Shown: piece by piece, positions 27,219-35,398 of the stretch | Layout of the letters: every line of letters begins with the position of its first letter | Numbering within the stretch: the stretch's first letter is position 1 | From: Rhizobium favelukesii | GTDB lineage: Bacteria; Pseudomonadota; Alphaproteobacteria; Rhizobiales; Rhizobiaceae | Assembly: GCF_000577275.2 (NCBI RefSeq) | Contig: NZ_HG916855.1 | Coordinates: forward strand, 1 to 64,000 | Reading direction: 5' to 3' | DNA length: 64,000 nucleotides | Position numbers and translations under genes: made by a program | Notes under the pieces: generated by a model | Seen by the model: only the letters and a program-made list of their open reading frames with translations | Databases searched by the model: none | Told to the model about the DNA's origin: nothing

Positions 27219-28219
27219 TCCGTGCGCTCCAGCTGCTCCGCCTTCAGCCCCAGGCGACGGAAGAGAGCCGCGTCGTGATCCTCGCCGGGGTTGTCAGCGG
27301 TTAATAGGGTTTCGCCTACGAATATCGAATTGGCACCGGCAAAGAAACAGAGCGCCTGGGTTTCGTCTGACATTTCGGTGCGTCCCGCCGACAGGCGCAC
27401 GTGGGACTTCGGCATCAGAATACGCGCCAGCGCGATTGTCCTGACGAAGTCGATTGGGTCGATCGGCTCTGCATTGGCAAGTCTCGAGCCGGGAATCGGG
27501 ATCAGCATGTTGATGGGGACGCTTTCGGGCGGCGTCGGCAGGTTTGCAAGCGTGACAAGCATCGCGATGCGGTCTTCGGCCGTCTCGCCCATGCCGAGAA
27601 TGCCGCCTGCGCAGACCTTGATGCCGGCCTCGCGGACATTGGCCAGCGTCTCCAGGCGATCGGCAAACGTGCGGGTCGTGATGATCTCGCTGTAGAAGCG
27701 CTCGGAGGTGTCAACATTGTGGTTGTAGTAGTCGAGGCCGGCGTCGGCGAGCGCGGCAGATTGGTGCGGTGTCAACATGCCAAGCGTCATGCACGTTTCC
27801 ATGCCGAGCGCCTTTACGCCCGCGACCATCGCGACGATTGCATCCATGTCGCGGTCCTTTGGGCTGCGCCAGGCAGCACCCATGCAATACCGCGTTGCAC
27901 CCCCGTCCTTGGCGCTTTGCGCTTCGGTAAGAACGCGCTCCACCTCCATGAGCTTTGATGCCTTGAGGCCGGTCGGATAGTGGGCGGACTGGCTGCAATA
28001 GCCGCAATCTTCGGCGCATCCGCCGGTCTTGATCGACAGCAGGCGGCTCATCTGCACCGCGTTCGGGTCGAAATTGGCCCGATGGATGCTGTGGGCACGA
28101 AACAGAAGGTCATTGAACGGCAAATTATAGATAAAACTAGCTTCCGGTCGCGTAACCCGGTCACGAGGGACGCCGTCGCAAGCAATTTTCTTGGCCTGAT
28201 GGTCAATATGAGGCTGCAT
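27215..28219 (-). CDS. bioB: Biotin synthase BioB
   Basis: A 334-residue radical-SAM enzyme inserting sulfur into dethiobiotin. The 4Fe-4S cysteines are Cys68, Cys72 and Cys75 (CAEDCGYC), with [12 protein letters not shown] and GGILGMGE typical of BioB, and the conserved Arg/Ser region SAGRTEMS near the end. AAAAGG about 10 bases upstream supports ATG 28219. First gene of bioBFDAZ; a perfect BioR box lies 53 bp upstream. Confidence 0.97.
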   Translation of the reverse strand: MQPHIDHQAKKIACDGVPRDRVTRPEASFIYNLPFNDLLFRAHSIHRANFDPNAVQMSRLLSIKTGGCAEDCGYCSQSAHYPTGLKASKLMEVERVLTEAQSAKDGGATRYCMGAAWRSPKDRDMDAIVAMVAGVKALGMETCMTLGMLTPHQSAALADAGLDYYNHNVDTSERFYSEIITTRTFADRLETLANVREAGIKVCAGGILGMGETAEDRIAMLVTLANLPTPPESVPINMLIPIPGSRLANAEPIDPIDFVRTIALARILMPKSHVRLSAGRTEMSDETQALCFFAGANSIFVGETLLTADNPGEDHDAALFRRLGLKAEQLERTE

Positions 28220-28271
28220 ATGTCCGAAACCTTTTCACTATGGAATGGCGAGACGTAGATAGAAATCAATT

Positions 28272-28281
28272 TTATCTATAA
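28272..28281. promoter_or_regulatory. BioR box upstream of bioB
   Basis: TTATCTATAA matches exactly the palindromic consensus known for BioR, the GntR-type biotin repressor of alphaproteobacteria. It lies in an AT-rich promoter region 53 bp before bioB. The stretch beyond it, 28282-28572, holds no gene that I can see. Confidence 0.85.
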
Positions 28282-28572
28282 TAATATGCCGCACCCTTAG
28301 GCAAGCGCGTTTTTCTGGGTGATGGTCTGAAGGCATTGGGCAGGCAGGCTCGCCTCTGGCTCGGGAGTGCATTTTCAGGGCCTGCCATTGCTGTCGCAAC
28401 AGGCAGAACTCGGGCGCACTTTCCGACAGGGACCCGGGCTTCCTCCGCGCGCAAAGAGCGTTAGATGGGGCCGGAGGTGCGCATGGCGATTGCCCCGTGG
28501 TCGCAGATGAGGGAGCAGATCACGATCGCGCCGATGCACAAACCGCATGGAACCTAGTAGGCGCCGTGGGCT

Positions 28573-29238
28573 CTAGCCGACGATTGCAAACCGATTGCGG
28601 GACGCGTGCTGCATTCGCCGCGACGGCCCTCCGATCCATTGCACGTGCCGCTCCAGCGCGGTCACCGCATTCTCGACCTTGCCGGCGCGGAGAAACGCGA
28701 GAATGGCGCGATGGTCCTTGTCGACGCGTGGCTCCCAGTCTGTCAGCCAGGTGGCAAACAGAAATCTGGCGCTTGCCGCATGCAGGTCGTCAATGACCGA
28801 GAGCAGCCGCGGCATGCCGCAGGGATCGAGGATGAGCTTGTGAAACCTGCGATTGGCCTCCTCCCAGGTGCGCACATCGCGCGCATTGTCACCGTCGATC
28901 GTCGCCTGTTCGGCCTGATCGAGACGGGAAGGCGTCAGGTGTTCGGCTGAATGGCGAAGAGCAAGACCTTCAAGTGCTGCGCGCATCTTCGCGACCTCCT
29001 GCACTTCCTTGAGGTCAAACGAGGCAACACGAACGCCACGGCGCGGCTCGCTGACGGCGAGGCCTTGCGCTTCGAGACGACGCAGGGCCTCGCGCACGGG
29101 TACGTGCGAGGACCCGAACTCCTCGGCGATATGGTCCTGCTTCAGCTTCGAGCCGGGCGGCAAGGCACCTGTCACAATGCGCTCTGCGAGCGCGCGACTT
29201 ATCCGGCCGGCTATCGTGTCGTCGTTATGAATAGTCAT
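28573..29238 (-). CDS. bioR: Biotin regulon repressor BioR (GntR family)
   Basis: A 221-residue GntR/FadR-type regulator: winged HTH SKLKQDHIAEEFGSSHVPVREALRRLEAQGLA style (residues about 30-62) and an FCD-type C-terminal domain with RRFHKLIL. The family alone would not name it, but an exact BioR box precedes the biotin operon just downstream and a weaker one precedes this gene. It lies 354 bp upstream of bioB on the same strand. Confidence 0.85.
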   Translation of the reverse strand: MTIHNDDTIAGRISRALAERIVTGALPPGSKLKQDHIAEEFGSSHVPVREALRRLEAQGLAVSEPRRGVRVASFDLKEVQEVAKMRAALEGLALRHSAEHLTPSRLDQAEQATIDGDNARDVRTWEEANRRFHKLILDPCGMPRLLSVIDDLHAASARFLFATWLTDWEPRVDKDHRAILAFLRAGKVENAVTALERHVQWIGGPSRRMQHASRNRFAIVG

Positions 29239-29241
29239 ATT

Positions 29242-29251
29242 TTAGAGATAG
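29242..29251. promoter_or_regulatory. Probable BioR box at the bioR start
   Basis: On the minus strand CTATCTCTAA matches 8 of 10 positions of TTATCTATAA and lies 3 bases before the bioR start codon. Binding there would give autoregulation, as described for other BioR genes. Confidence 0.55.
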
Positions 29252-30050
29252 TTCCTGCGCTCGACGCTGTCGAGGTGCGTGGCATGCGCGGCTGTGGATT
29301 TGTCGGCCGCTTCGGCGAGTACGGTGTCATGAATGGATCGCAGTTATCGCGTGACAGAGCCTGCTGTTTTCGAGGTTGAACCCAGATTGCGACCTTCGTG
29401 GAGCTAGTGCGCTGGGGGGGAGTGACGTCACTGCGCGACCATCCGGCCCCGTCATGGAGCGACATCGCATGCTCGCTCACCTCTCAACCTTTGCTCAGCA
29501 TGCCGTGGATGAGGGGGCTCGGTGCTCACAAGGGTCGCGATATTTCGTCTGCCGTCGCAATGGCTTGCTGTCGCCGCTGATCCTTGGTTCGCCCCGGCCT
29601 TGATTGGCTGGGAGGCATCAAATGCAACCTGGTTTGGGAGGCGTGTCCTCTGGATCGGGTGGGAGGCGCTCGGCTGCCTGATGCAGCAATGTGCAAGCCG
29701 GTCATGCGGCTAGTGTTGTGATCGCCCCGAGCTGAAGGGGTGCGGTTCGGCTTCGGTGAGGTGCATTGTGCGTTACGCGATCGATCCGACACTGGCAGTC
29801 CTGATGGTGCTAGGCACGCTGGGTTCGAGGCGGCCGGCACGGGCTCGGACCGGCTCGTTTGCGAGCAGGCGCGGGTGCACACGGAATTTGGAAGAGCGCG
29901 AATTGTAGAAAGGCTGGCCGTGAGGCCTGCCTTTTCGCAGACACTGCCTGGCTTGCGGTGGACGAGGTTGAAGACCAATGCGCGATATGTAGGGGCTGTG
30001 GTCAGCGTGAGCGCAGGCACCAGGTGTTGGTGCGTTAGGTGATTTTCTCG

Positions 30051-30073
30051 GCGCGGTATCGTCCGCGCTTTTT
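30051..30073 (+). terminator. Orphan intrinsic terminator
   Basis: GCGCGG (30051-30056) and CCGCGC (30063-30068) form a perfect stem with a 6-base loop, followed directly by TTTTT (30069-30073). No gene lies upstream on the plus strand, so it may end a small RNA. An additional small stem GCACC/GGTGC lies about 25 bases before it. Confidence 0.6.
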
Positions 30074-30358
30074 CCGGCCAACCGGCAAATGGTTGGCGAG
30101 TGATATCGGGAGTGGCGGTGTAAGTCTTTGAGGCGAGGCTGCGACAACAGGCGCAAGGGGCGGCAAGGTTGCTGCCTCATTGGGCCGAATCTGGCGATCG
30201 CTCGCGATGCGTCGCAGTCGTTTTGGGGGTGTGGCGACGAGGCAAAGACGCGATGGGCGTTGTCGGGGGCTGAGCTCAAATGACGGCCGGGCCACCTGCT
30301 CGCGGTTAGGGTGGTGCGGGGGGCCTGGTGGCGAGCGCCGCTCAGACAATCGGGCGAA

Positions 30359-30374
30359 GTTCCCCGCGGGGAAC
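30359..30374. promoter_or_regulatory. Candidate parS (RepB centromere) site
   Basis: GTTCCCCGCGGGGAAC is a perfect 16-bp palindrome that fits GTT-N4-GC-N4-AAC, the parS consensus of repABC plasmids. It lies in non-coding DNA about 27 kb from repB. Function is inferred. Confidence 0.6.
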
Positions 30375-30718
30375 AATTAGAACGAATGACGCCTCTTGTC
30401 GGAACCGGCAGCGCCTTTGCGTAGACACATCGGCTCTCCGTGGTCCCGCGTAACGGCTGGTTCTCAACCGTTAATCCCCAGATAGCCGTCCGGATGCGGT
30501 TGACAAATCACCGCCAAATCCGGGATTCTAGTTGCCTGCGCTTCGGCGCTCCAGAGCCGGTTTGGCGAGAAACTCGGGCTTGGGTCGCTTTCGGAGCGAC
30601 TTTTCGGGCAAAATTGCACTTCAAGTGCATACCATCCAGCGGAACAAAACCTGGAGTTAGCTACCGTCCGCGCAAATAGGTATGGTTAACCAAGAGTTTA
30701 GCCCGTGGGTGCAGGTCA

Positions 30719-31543
30719 TCAGCAGGCGCTTCGGAAGCGATCGACGCAGGTTGCAAGCACCTTTTCCCCGGGCCGCTTCCACCAGTTCCCCGCCGAAAAG
30801 ATCTCGACCTCCTGAGGGCCTTGGTAACCCGCCGCCTCGATGGAGCGACGGATCCCTTTGAGGTCGATGACACCGTCTCCCATCATCCCACGGTCGAGCA
30901 ACAGGTCGGTGGTGGGAACCAGCCAGTCGCAGATATGGTGGGCAAGGATGCGGCCCGAGGCGCCGGCCCGCGAAATCTGCTGCTCAAGCTTCGGATCCCA
31001 CCAGACGTGGTAGACGTCGATGGCGACGCCGATGCCGTCCCCGAGAAGGTCGCAGATGTCGAGCGCCTGTTCGAGCGTGTTCACGCAGGCACGGTCGGCG
31101 GCATACATCGGATGCAGCGGTTCGATGGCAAGCGGTATGCCGGTTGCACGCGCATGCGGCAGGATCGCTGCGATGCCTTCGGCCACCATCTCGCGCGCAT
31201 GTGCGATATCTCGGGATCCGGCGGGCAGGCCGCCGACGACGAGGACCAGGCAGTCCGCCTTGAGGGCGGCAGCCTCATCGATGGCCTTCCTGTTGTCGTC
31301 GATTGCGGCTGCCCGTCCGGCGGCGTCGGCTGCGGGGAACATGCCGCCGCGGCAAAGGCCCGTCACCTGCAGCCCGTTGTCGGCCACGATCCGGGCGGCT
31401 TCCGAGAGGCCGATGGCGTGCACCTGATCGCGCCAGGGAGCGATCGCGACGATATCCTGCTTGAGACAGGCTTCGATGGCCTGCCTCATATTGTATTGCT
31501 CTCGGACGGTCGCGAGATTGATGGAAAGGCCGTCGACTGCCAT
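30719..31543 (-). CDS. Sugar phosphate isomerase/epimerase-like TIM-barrel protein
   Basis: A 274-residue protein of the xylose-isomerase-like/AP endonuclease 2 superfamily. Metal-ligand candidates are Glu in AIEPLHPMY, Asp and His in AIDVYHVWWDP, His in AHHICDW and Glu in QEVEIFSAGNWW. GGGAGGA upstream supports ATG 31543. Third gene of an operon with a DUF993 protein and a MocA dehydrogenase; probably isomerises or epimerises a sugar or keto-sugar intermediate. Confidence 0.85.
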   Translation of the reverse strand: MAVDGLSINLATVREQYNMRQAIEACLKQDIVAIAPWRDQVHAIGLSEAARIVADNGLQVTGLCRGGMFPAADAAGRAAAIDDNRKAIDEAAALKADCLVLVVGGLPAGSRDIAHAREMVAEGIAAILPHARATGIPLAIEPLHPMYAADRACVNTLEQALDICDLLGDGIGVAIDVYHVWWDPKLEQQISRAGASGRILAHHICDWLVPTTDLLLDRGMMGDGVIDLKGIRRSIEAAGYQGPQEVEIFSAGNWWKRPGEKVLATCVDRFRSAC

Positions 31544-31594
31544 GTGTCTTCCTCCCTCACGCCCCGCAGTTGCGAGGTGCATGCCCGTGATGTT

Positions 31595-32767
31595 TCAAAT
31601 GCCGATTGTCGCCAGGATCGTTTTCATTCGAGCCGCGGCGATATCCGGATCGCGCAGGACGCGGGCCTTGTCGGCGAGCCGAAACAGCTCGGCAAGATGT
31701 ACCACCGAGCGCGCGCTCTGTTGGCCGCCGAGCATCTGGAAGTGGTTCTGAAAGCCGTTGAGATAGGAAAGGAAGACGACGCCGGTCTTGTAGAATCGCG
31801 TCGGCGCCTTGAAGATGTGCCGCGACAGCGGGACCGTCGGAGCCAGGATATCATGGAAGCCGGCGAGATCGTCCGTGGCAAGCTTCTGAAGGGCAGCACT
31901 GGCCGCAGGCGCAACGGCATCGAAAATACCGAGCAGGGCATGCGAATATCCCTGTTCGTCACCGGCAATGAGCTCTGCGTAGTTGAAGTCGTCGCCGGTG
32001 TACATCTTCACCGCGCCATCAAGGCGGCGGCGCATGACAATCTCCTTTTCTGCCGAAAGCAGAGAGATCTTCACGCCATCCACCTTGCCTGCGTGGTCAT
32101 TGATGATGGCGATCGCCGTTTCCATGGCTTCGATGTCGTCACGCGAGCCCCAATAACCCGAAAGCGCAGGATCGAACATGTCGCCGAGCCAGTGGAGGAT
32201 GACCGGCTGGCGGACCTGCCGCAGGATACGGTCGTAGACGCGCACGTAATCCTCGGGGCTCTTGGCGGCTGCAGCGAGAGCGCGGCTTGCCATCAGGATG
32301 ATCCTGCCGCCCTGCCCTTCGACATACGCGACCTGCTCTTCATAGGCGCGGATCACATCATCGATGCCGATATCGGGGCCCGGCGGCAAATGGTCGGTGC
32401 CGGCGCCATAGGCAATCAGCGCATCGGGGCGCTGGCGCGCGGCCGATTGCACGTTGGCGATGAGCTCTTTGGCACCGGTCCAGTCGAGCCCCATGCCGCG
32501 CTGGGCCGTGTCCATCGCCTCGGCGACGCCGAGACCGAGATCCCACAGATATTCGCGGAACGCGATAGTGCGTTCCCAGTCGATGTTGCGGTCGAGCCAG
32601 GGATCGTTGTCGGCCAACGGATCGACAACGACATGAGCGGCCGCATAGGCAACACGGTTGAAGGCGTGCCCGCCACCCGGGCGTTGCGGCGCGGCAAGCG
32701 GTGTGTTGACGACGGTGTAGTCCTGCAACGTGCCGCCGGAAACGGGAAGGCGAAGTGTCGTTGCCAT
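31595..32767 (-). CDS. DUF993 family protein, dihydrodipicolinate-synthase-like
   Basis: A 390-residue DUF993 protein, distantly related to the DHDPS/N-acetylneuraminate lyase TIM barrels. Lys233 in KVDGVKISLL sits in the same kind of strand motif as the Schiff-base lysine of those aldolases, and PVILHWLGDMFDPAL precedes it. The start ATG 32767 is 5 bp after the MocA stop. An aldol cleavage or dehydration of a keto-sugar acid is a reasonable guess; no member's reaction is known to me. Confidence 0.82.
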   Translation of the reverse strand: MATTLRLPVSGGTLQDYTVVNTPLAAPQRPGGGHAFNRVAYAAAHVVVDPLADNDPWLDRNIDWERTIAFREYLWDLGLGVAEAMDTAQRGMGLDWTGAKELIANVQSAARQRPDALIAYGAGTDHLPPGPDIGIDDVIRAYEEQVAYVEGQGGRIILMASRALAAAAKSPEDYVRVYDRILRQVRQPVILHWLGDMFDPALSGYWGSRDDIEAMETAIAIINDHAGKVDGVKISLLSAEKEIVMRRRLDGAVKMYTGDDFNYAELIAGDEQGYSHALLGIFDAVAPAASAALQKLATDDLAGFHDILAPTVPLSRHIFKAPTRFYKTGVVFLSYLNGFQNHFQMLGGQQSARSVVHLAELFRLADKARVLRDPDIAAARMKTILATIGI

Positions 32768-32772
32768 GATCG

Positions 32773-33948
32773 TCAGGCAACCTTGCGCACAGACGTGTCG
32801 GCAAGCGAGGGAACGTCCACCCAGCGCCGTTCCTTCCAGCTCTTGTGCGCCAGTTCGGCGAGCTGAACACCCTTGGCGCCTTCGCGCAGGGTGAATCTCC
32901 ACGGCGCATCCTCGACGACGTAGCGCAGGTAGTCTTCCCATTGGGCCTTGAAGCCGTTGTCAAAGACCTGGGTTTCCGGAACCTCGTCCCAGGTCTTGTA
33001 GAAGTCGATGGTCTGCGGCTGGTCCGGATTCCAGACTGGCTTCGGGGTGTTGACGCGATGCTGGGTCCAGCACTTCGTCAGGCCGCAAACAGCCGAGCCA
33101 TGCGTGCCGTCGACCTGGAACGTCACAAGGTCATCGCGGCGCACGCGAACCGCCCAGGAAGAGTTGATGTGGGCGACGACGCCGCCCTCGAGTTCGAACG
33201 TCGAATAGGCTGCATCGTCGGCGTCGGCCCGGTAGGTCTTGCCATCCTCGTCGACACGGCTAGGGATATGGGTGGAGGCATAGCAACTGACCGCCTTGAC
33301 CTCGCCGAACAGGTTGTCCAGCACGTAGCGCCAGTGCGGCAGCATATCGAGGATCATGCCGCCGCCGTCGGCCGCGCGATAGTTCCAGGAGGGGCGCTGC
33401 GCCTTCACGCCCCAATCGCCTTCGAATACCCAGTAGCCAAACTCGCCGCGAACCGACAGTATCTTGCCGAAGAAGCCGCTGTCCTTGAGCAATGCGATCT
33501 TGCGTAGACCCGGCAGGTAGAGCTTGTCCTGAACGACGCCGTTCTTGACGCCGCGCTGCTCGGCGAGCATCGCAACGGAAAGCGCTTCATCAAGCGTCTC
33601 GGAGATCGGTTTTTCGCAATAGACATGCTTGCCGGCTTCGATTGCCTTCTTCAGCAGCGATACGCGCATTTGCGTCGAGCCGGCGTCAAAGAAAATCTTG
33701 TTGTTCGGATCGGCAAGGGCGCTATCGAGATCGGTGGTCGTGCGCGTCAAACCGTGCTGGCGGGCGATCGCTTCGATCTTGTCGGCGCTGCGTCCAACGA
33801 GAATCGGATCGGGCATCAGGCGGTCGCCATTGGCAAGCTGAAGGCCCCCCTGCTCCCGGATCGCAAGAATGGACCGCACCAGATGCTGATTGTAGCCCAT
33901 GCGGCCGGTAATCCCGTGCATGATCATGCCAAGCGATATCGTCGCCAT
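32773..33948 (-). CDS. Gfo/Idh/MocA-family oxidoreductase
   Basis: A 391-residue NAD(P)-dependent dehydrogenase. The N-terminal Rossmann fold is slightly unusual (GMIMHGITGRMGYNQHL), the EKP motif is VYCEKPISETL, and ADGGGMILDMLPHWRYV supplies the catalytic region. First gene of the DUF993 operon, divergent from the ROK regulator. Likely oxidises a sugar or sugar derivative ahead of the other two enzymes. Confidence 0.88.
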   Translation of the reverse strand: MATISLGMIMHGITGRMGYNQHLVRSILAIREQGGLQLANGDRLMPDPILVGRSADKIEAIARQHGLTRTTTDLDSALADPNNKIFFDAGSTQMRVSLLKKAIEAGKHVYCEKPISETLDEALSVAMLAEQRGVKNGVVQDKLYLPGLRKIALLKDSGFFGKILSVRGEFGYWVFEGDWGVKAQRPSWNYRAADGGGMILDMLPHWRYVLDNLFGEVKAVSCYASTHIPSRVDEDGKTYRADADDAAYSTFELEGGVVAHINSSWAVRVRRDDLVTFQVDGTHGSAVCGLTKCWTQHRVNTPKPVWNPDQPQTIDFYKTWDEVPETQVFDNGFKAQWEDYLRYVVEDAPWRFTLREGAKGVQLAELAHKSWKERRWVDVPSLADTSVRKVA

Positions 33949-33970
33949 CTGCGTCTTCCTCCCAAGTAAA

Positions 33971-33984
33971 TAACTATTTAGTTA
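33971..33984. promoter_or_regulatory. Candidate ROK-regulator operator
   Basis: TAACTATTTAGTTA has perfect 6-bp arms around TT and lies 22 bp before the MocA start, in the 248-bp gap shared with the ROK regulator gene. AT-rich palindromes of this type are bound by NagC/Mlc-like ROK repressors. Confidence 0.5.
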
Positions 33985-34196
33985 CATAAGTGACATGCAG
34001 TCAACGTGCTGTCAACCCGGCCCGCCGCCAAGCGCGTCTCCGACGAGAAATCTCAAACGTCGCGGGTGGAGATCTGAAGCAAACCTGGTAGCCGAGGGCC
34101 CGGCTCAGGCCGCGCGCGCAATCTTCTGGCTATCCGTCACCGAACCTCTTATGCGGTAGAGCAAGTGATTGGTTTGAATTCCCGCAAGTCGGACAT

Positions 34197-35393
34197 ATGA
34201 AGGCAATTTCAGGCACCAACCTCGAGCAGGCAAAATCGCACAACCGGCGCGTCGTGATCGAAGCGATCCGAACGAGCGGCCCCTTGTCGCGTGCCGCTCT
34301 TGCCAAGTTGACGGCGCTCAGCACTCAGACGGTCTCCAACATCGTCGAGGAGCTTGAGGGGGCAAAACTACTGAAGGCGGAAGCGCCTCAAAAGATCGCG
34401 CGCGGCCAGCCGATCACGCCATATTCGATCAATCCTGACGGCGCCTATTCCATCGGCCTGGAACTGGAGCGGAATCATGCAGTTGGGGTCCTGACGGATC
34501 TTTCGGGAAGGGTCCGGGCAAGGGTCGAAAGGGCCGTCGACAGGCCGACGCCTGCCGAGGCGATGCCCATCCTGGCCGGGATCGCTGAGGAGTTGCAGCG
34601 AAGCTTCCGCTTCGATCGCGCCCGCCTGCTCGGTGTCGGCATCGCGATGCCGGGGCGTTATGCCGCCGAAGGGGTGACGTCCCTCAGCCCCGTGACACTG
34701 CCTGGCTGGCAAGGTTTTCCGGTCGCCCGCGAGCTAGCCGGTCTGGTTGGCGTGCCCGTTCTCGTCGAGAACGACGCGACGGCTGCGGCAATCGGCGAGC
34801 GCCTCTATGGCGTCGCGCGCGGTCTAAGCAGCTTTGTCTACCTGTTTCTTGGGCGTGGCATCGGCGCCGGCATGTTCCTTGACGGTCATCTTTACAAGGG
34901 CAGCCGCAGCAATGCGGGCGAGATCGGCCATATGATCGTGGTCCCGAATGGCCAGGCCTGCCAGTGCGGCAAGCGTGGTTGTCTGGACCGTTACGTTTCC
35001 CTCGGCTCGGCCTACGAGTACCTCAACGTTCAGGATCCTGAACAATACGCCCCTGAGACCCTGGATACTCTGATCGAGCAAGCGACCGGTCGGATTGACG
35101 CCTGGGCGAAGGCTGCGGCCGAACCCATGCGCCAGACGATCGATTTTCTCGAACTGGCCTTCGACCCGCAGACGATCGTTCTCGGCGGTTCCATGCCATC
35201 TTCGCTGTTGCAGCGCCTTGCCCGTCGGTCGGAACCCTTGCATACGCCGGTTAATCCGGGGGCCGAGCGAAGCCTGCCCCGCATCATGATCGGCGCGACC
35301 GGCAAAGACACGGCGATTTTGGGCGCCGCGGCTCTGCCAATCTTTTCGGAAACGAACCCGCAGTTCGATGTGCTCCAGAAGCCTTTAGGCTGA
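34197..35393 (+). CDS. ROK-family transcriptional regulator
   Basis: A 398-residue NagC/Mlc/XylR-type repressor. N-terminal HTH LSRAALAKLTALSTQTVSNI, then a sugar-kinase-like fold with ENDATAAAIGE and the zinc/ROK motif CQCGKRGCLDRY. It is transcribed away from the DUF993 operon and its stop is only 5 bp from the convergent GH20 stop. Probably senses a sugar and represses the divergent operon. Confidence 0.92.
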   Translation: MKAISGTNLEQAKSHNRRVVIEAIRTSGPLSRAALAKLTALSTQTVSNIVEELEGAKLLKAEAPQKIARGQPITPYSINPDGAYSIGLELERNHAVGVLTDLSGRVRARVERAVDRPTPAEAMPILAGIAEELQRSFRFDRARLLGVGIAMPGRYAAEGVTSLSPVTLPGWQGFPVARELAGLVGVPVLVENDATAAAIGERLYGVARGLSSFVYLFLGRGIGAGMFLDGHLYKGSRSNAGEIGHMIVVPNGQACQCGKRGCLDRYVSLGSAYEYLNVQDPEQYAPETLDTLIEQATGRIDAWAKAAAEPMRQTIDFLELAFDPQTIVLGGSMPSSLLQRLARRSEPLHTPVNPGAERSLPRIMIGATGKDTAILGAAALPIFSETNPQFDVLQKPLG

Positions 35394-35398
35394 CAGCA

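Larger units (their letters stand above)
29252..30718. other. Long region without a convincing gene
   Basis: About 1.47 kb with only short, low-quality open frames and no recognisable protein. It contains a perfect parS-like palindrome (30359-30374), a strong isolated terminator (30051-30073), a 12-bp palindrome AGTGACGTCACT (29421-29432) and three GGGAGGC direct repeats (29610, 29636, 29661). Small hairpins near the right end include GTCGCTTTCGGAGCGAC. No tRNA or other known RNA was recognised. Confidence 0.6.

Noticed and set aside
29421..29432. 12-bp palindrome AGTGACGTCACT as a regulator site
   Set aside because: No gene start lies nearby on either strand and no known consensus fits, so it is only mentioned within the non-coding region.
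30821..32866. 681-residue plus-strand open frame
   Set aside because: It is entirely opposite the isomerase and DUF993 genes, which have clear families and ribosome-binding sites; the frame is a shadow of their codon bias.
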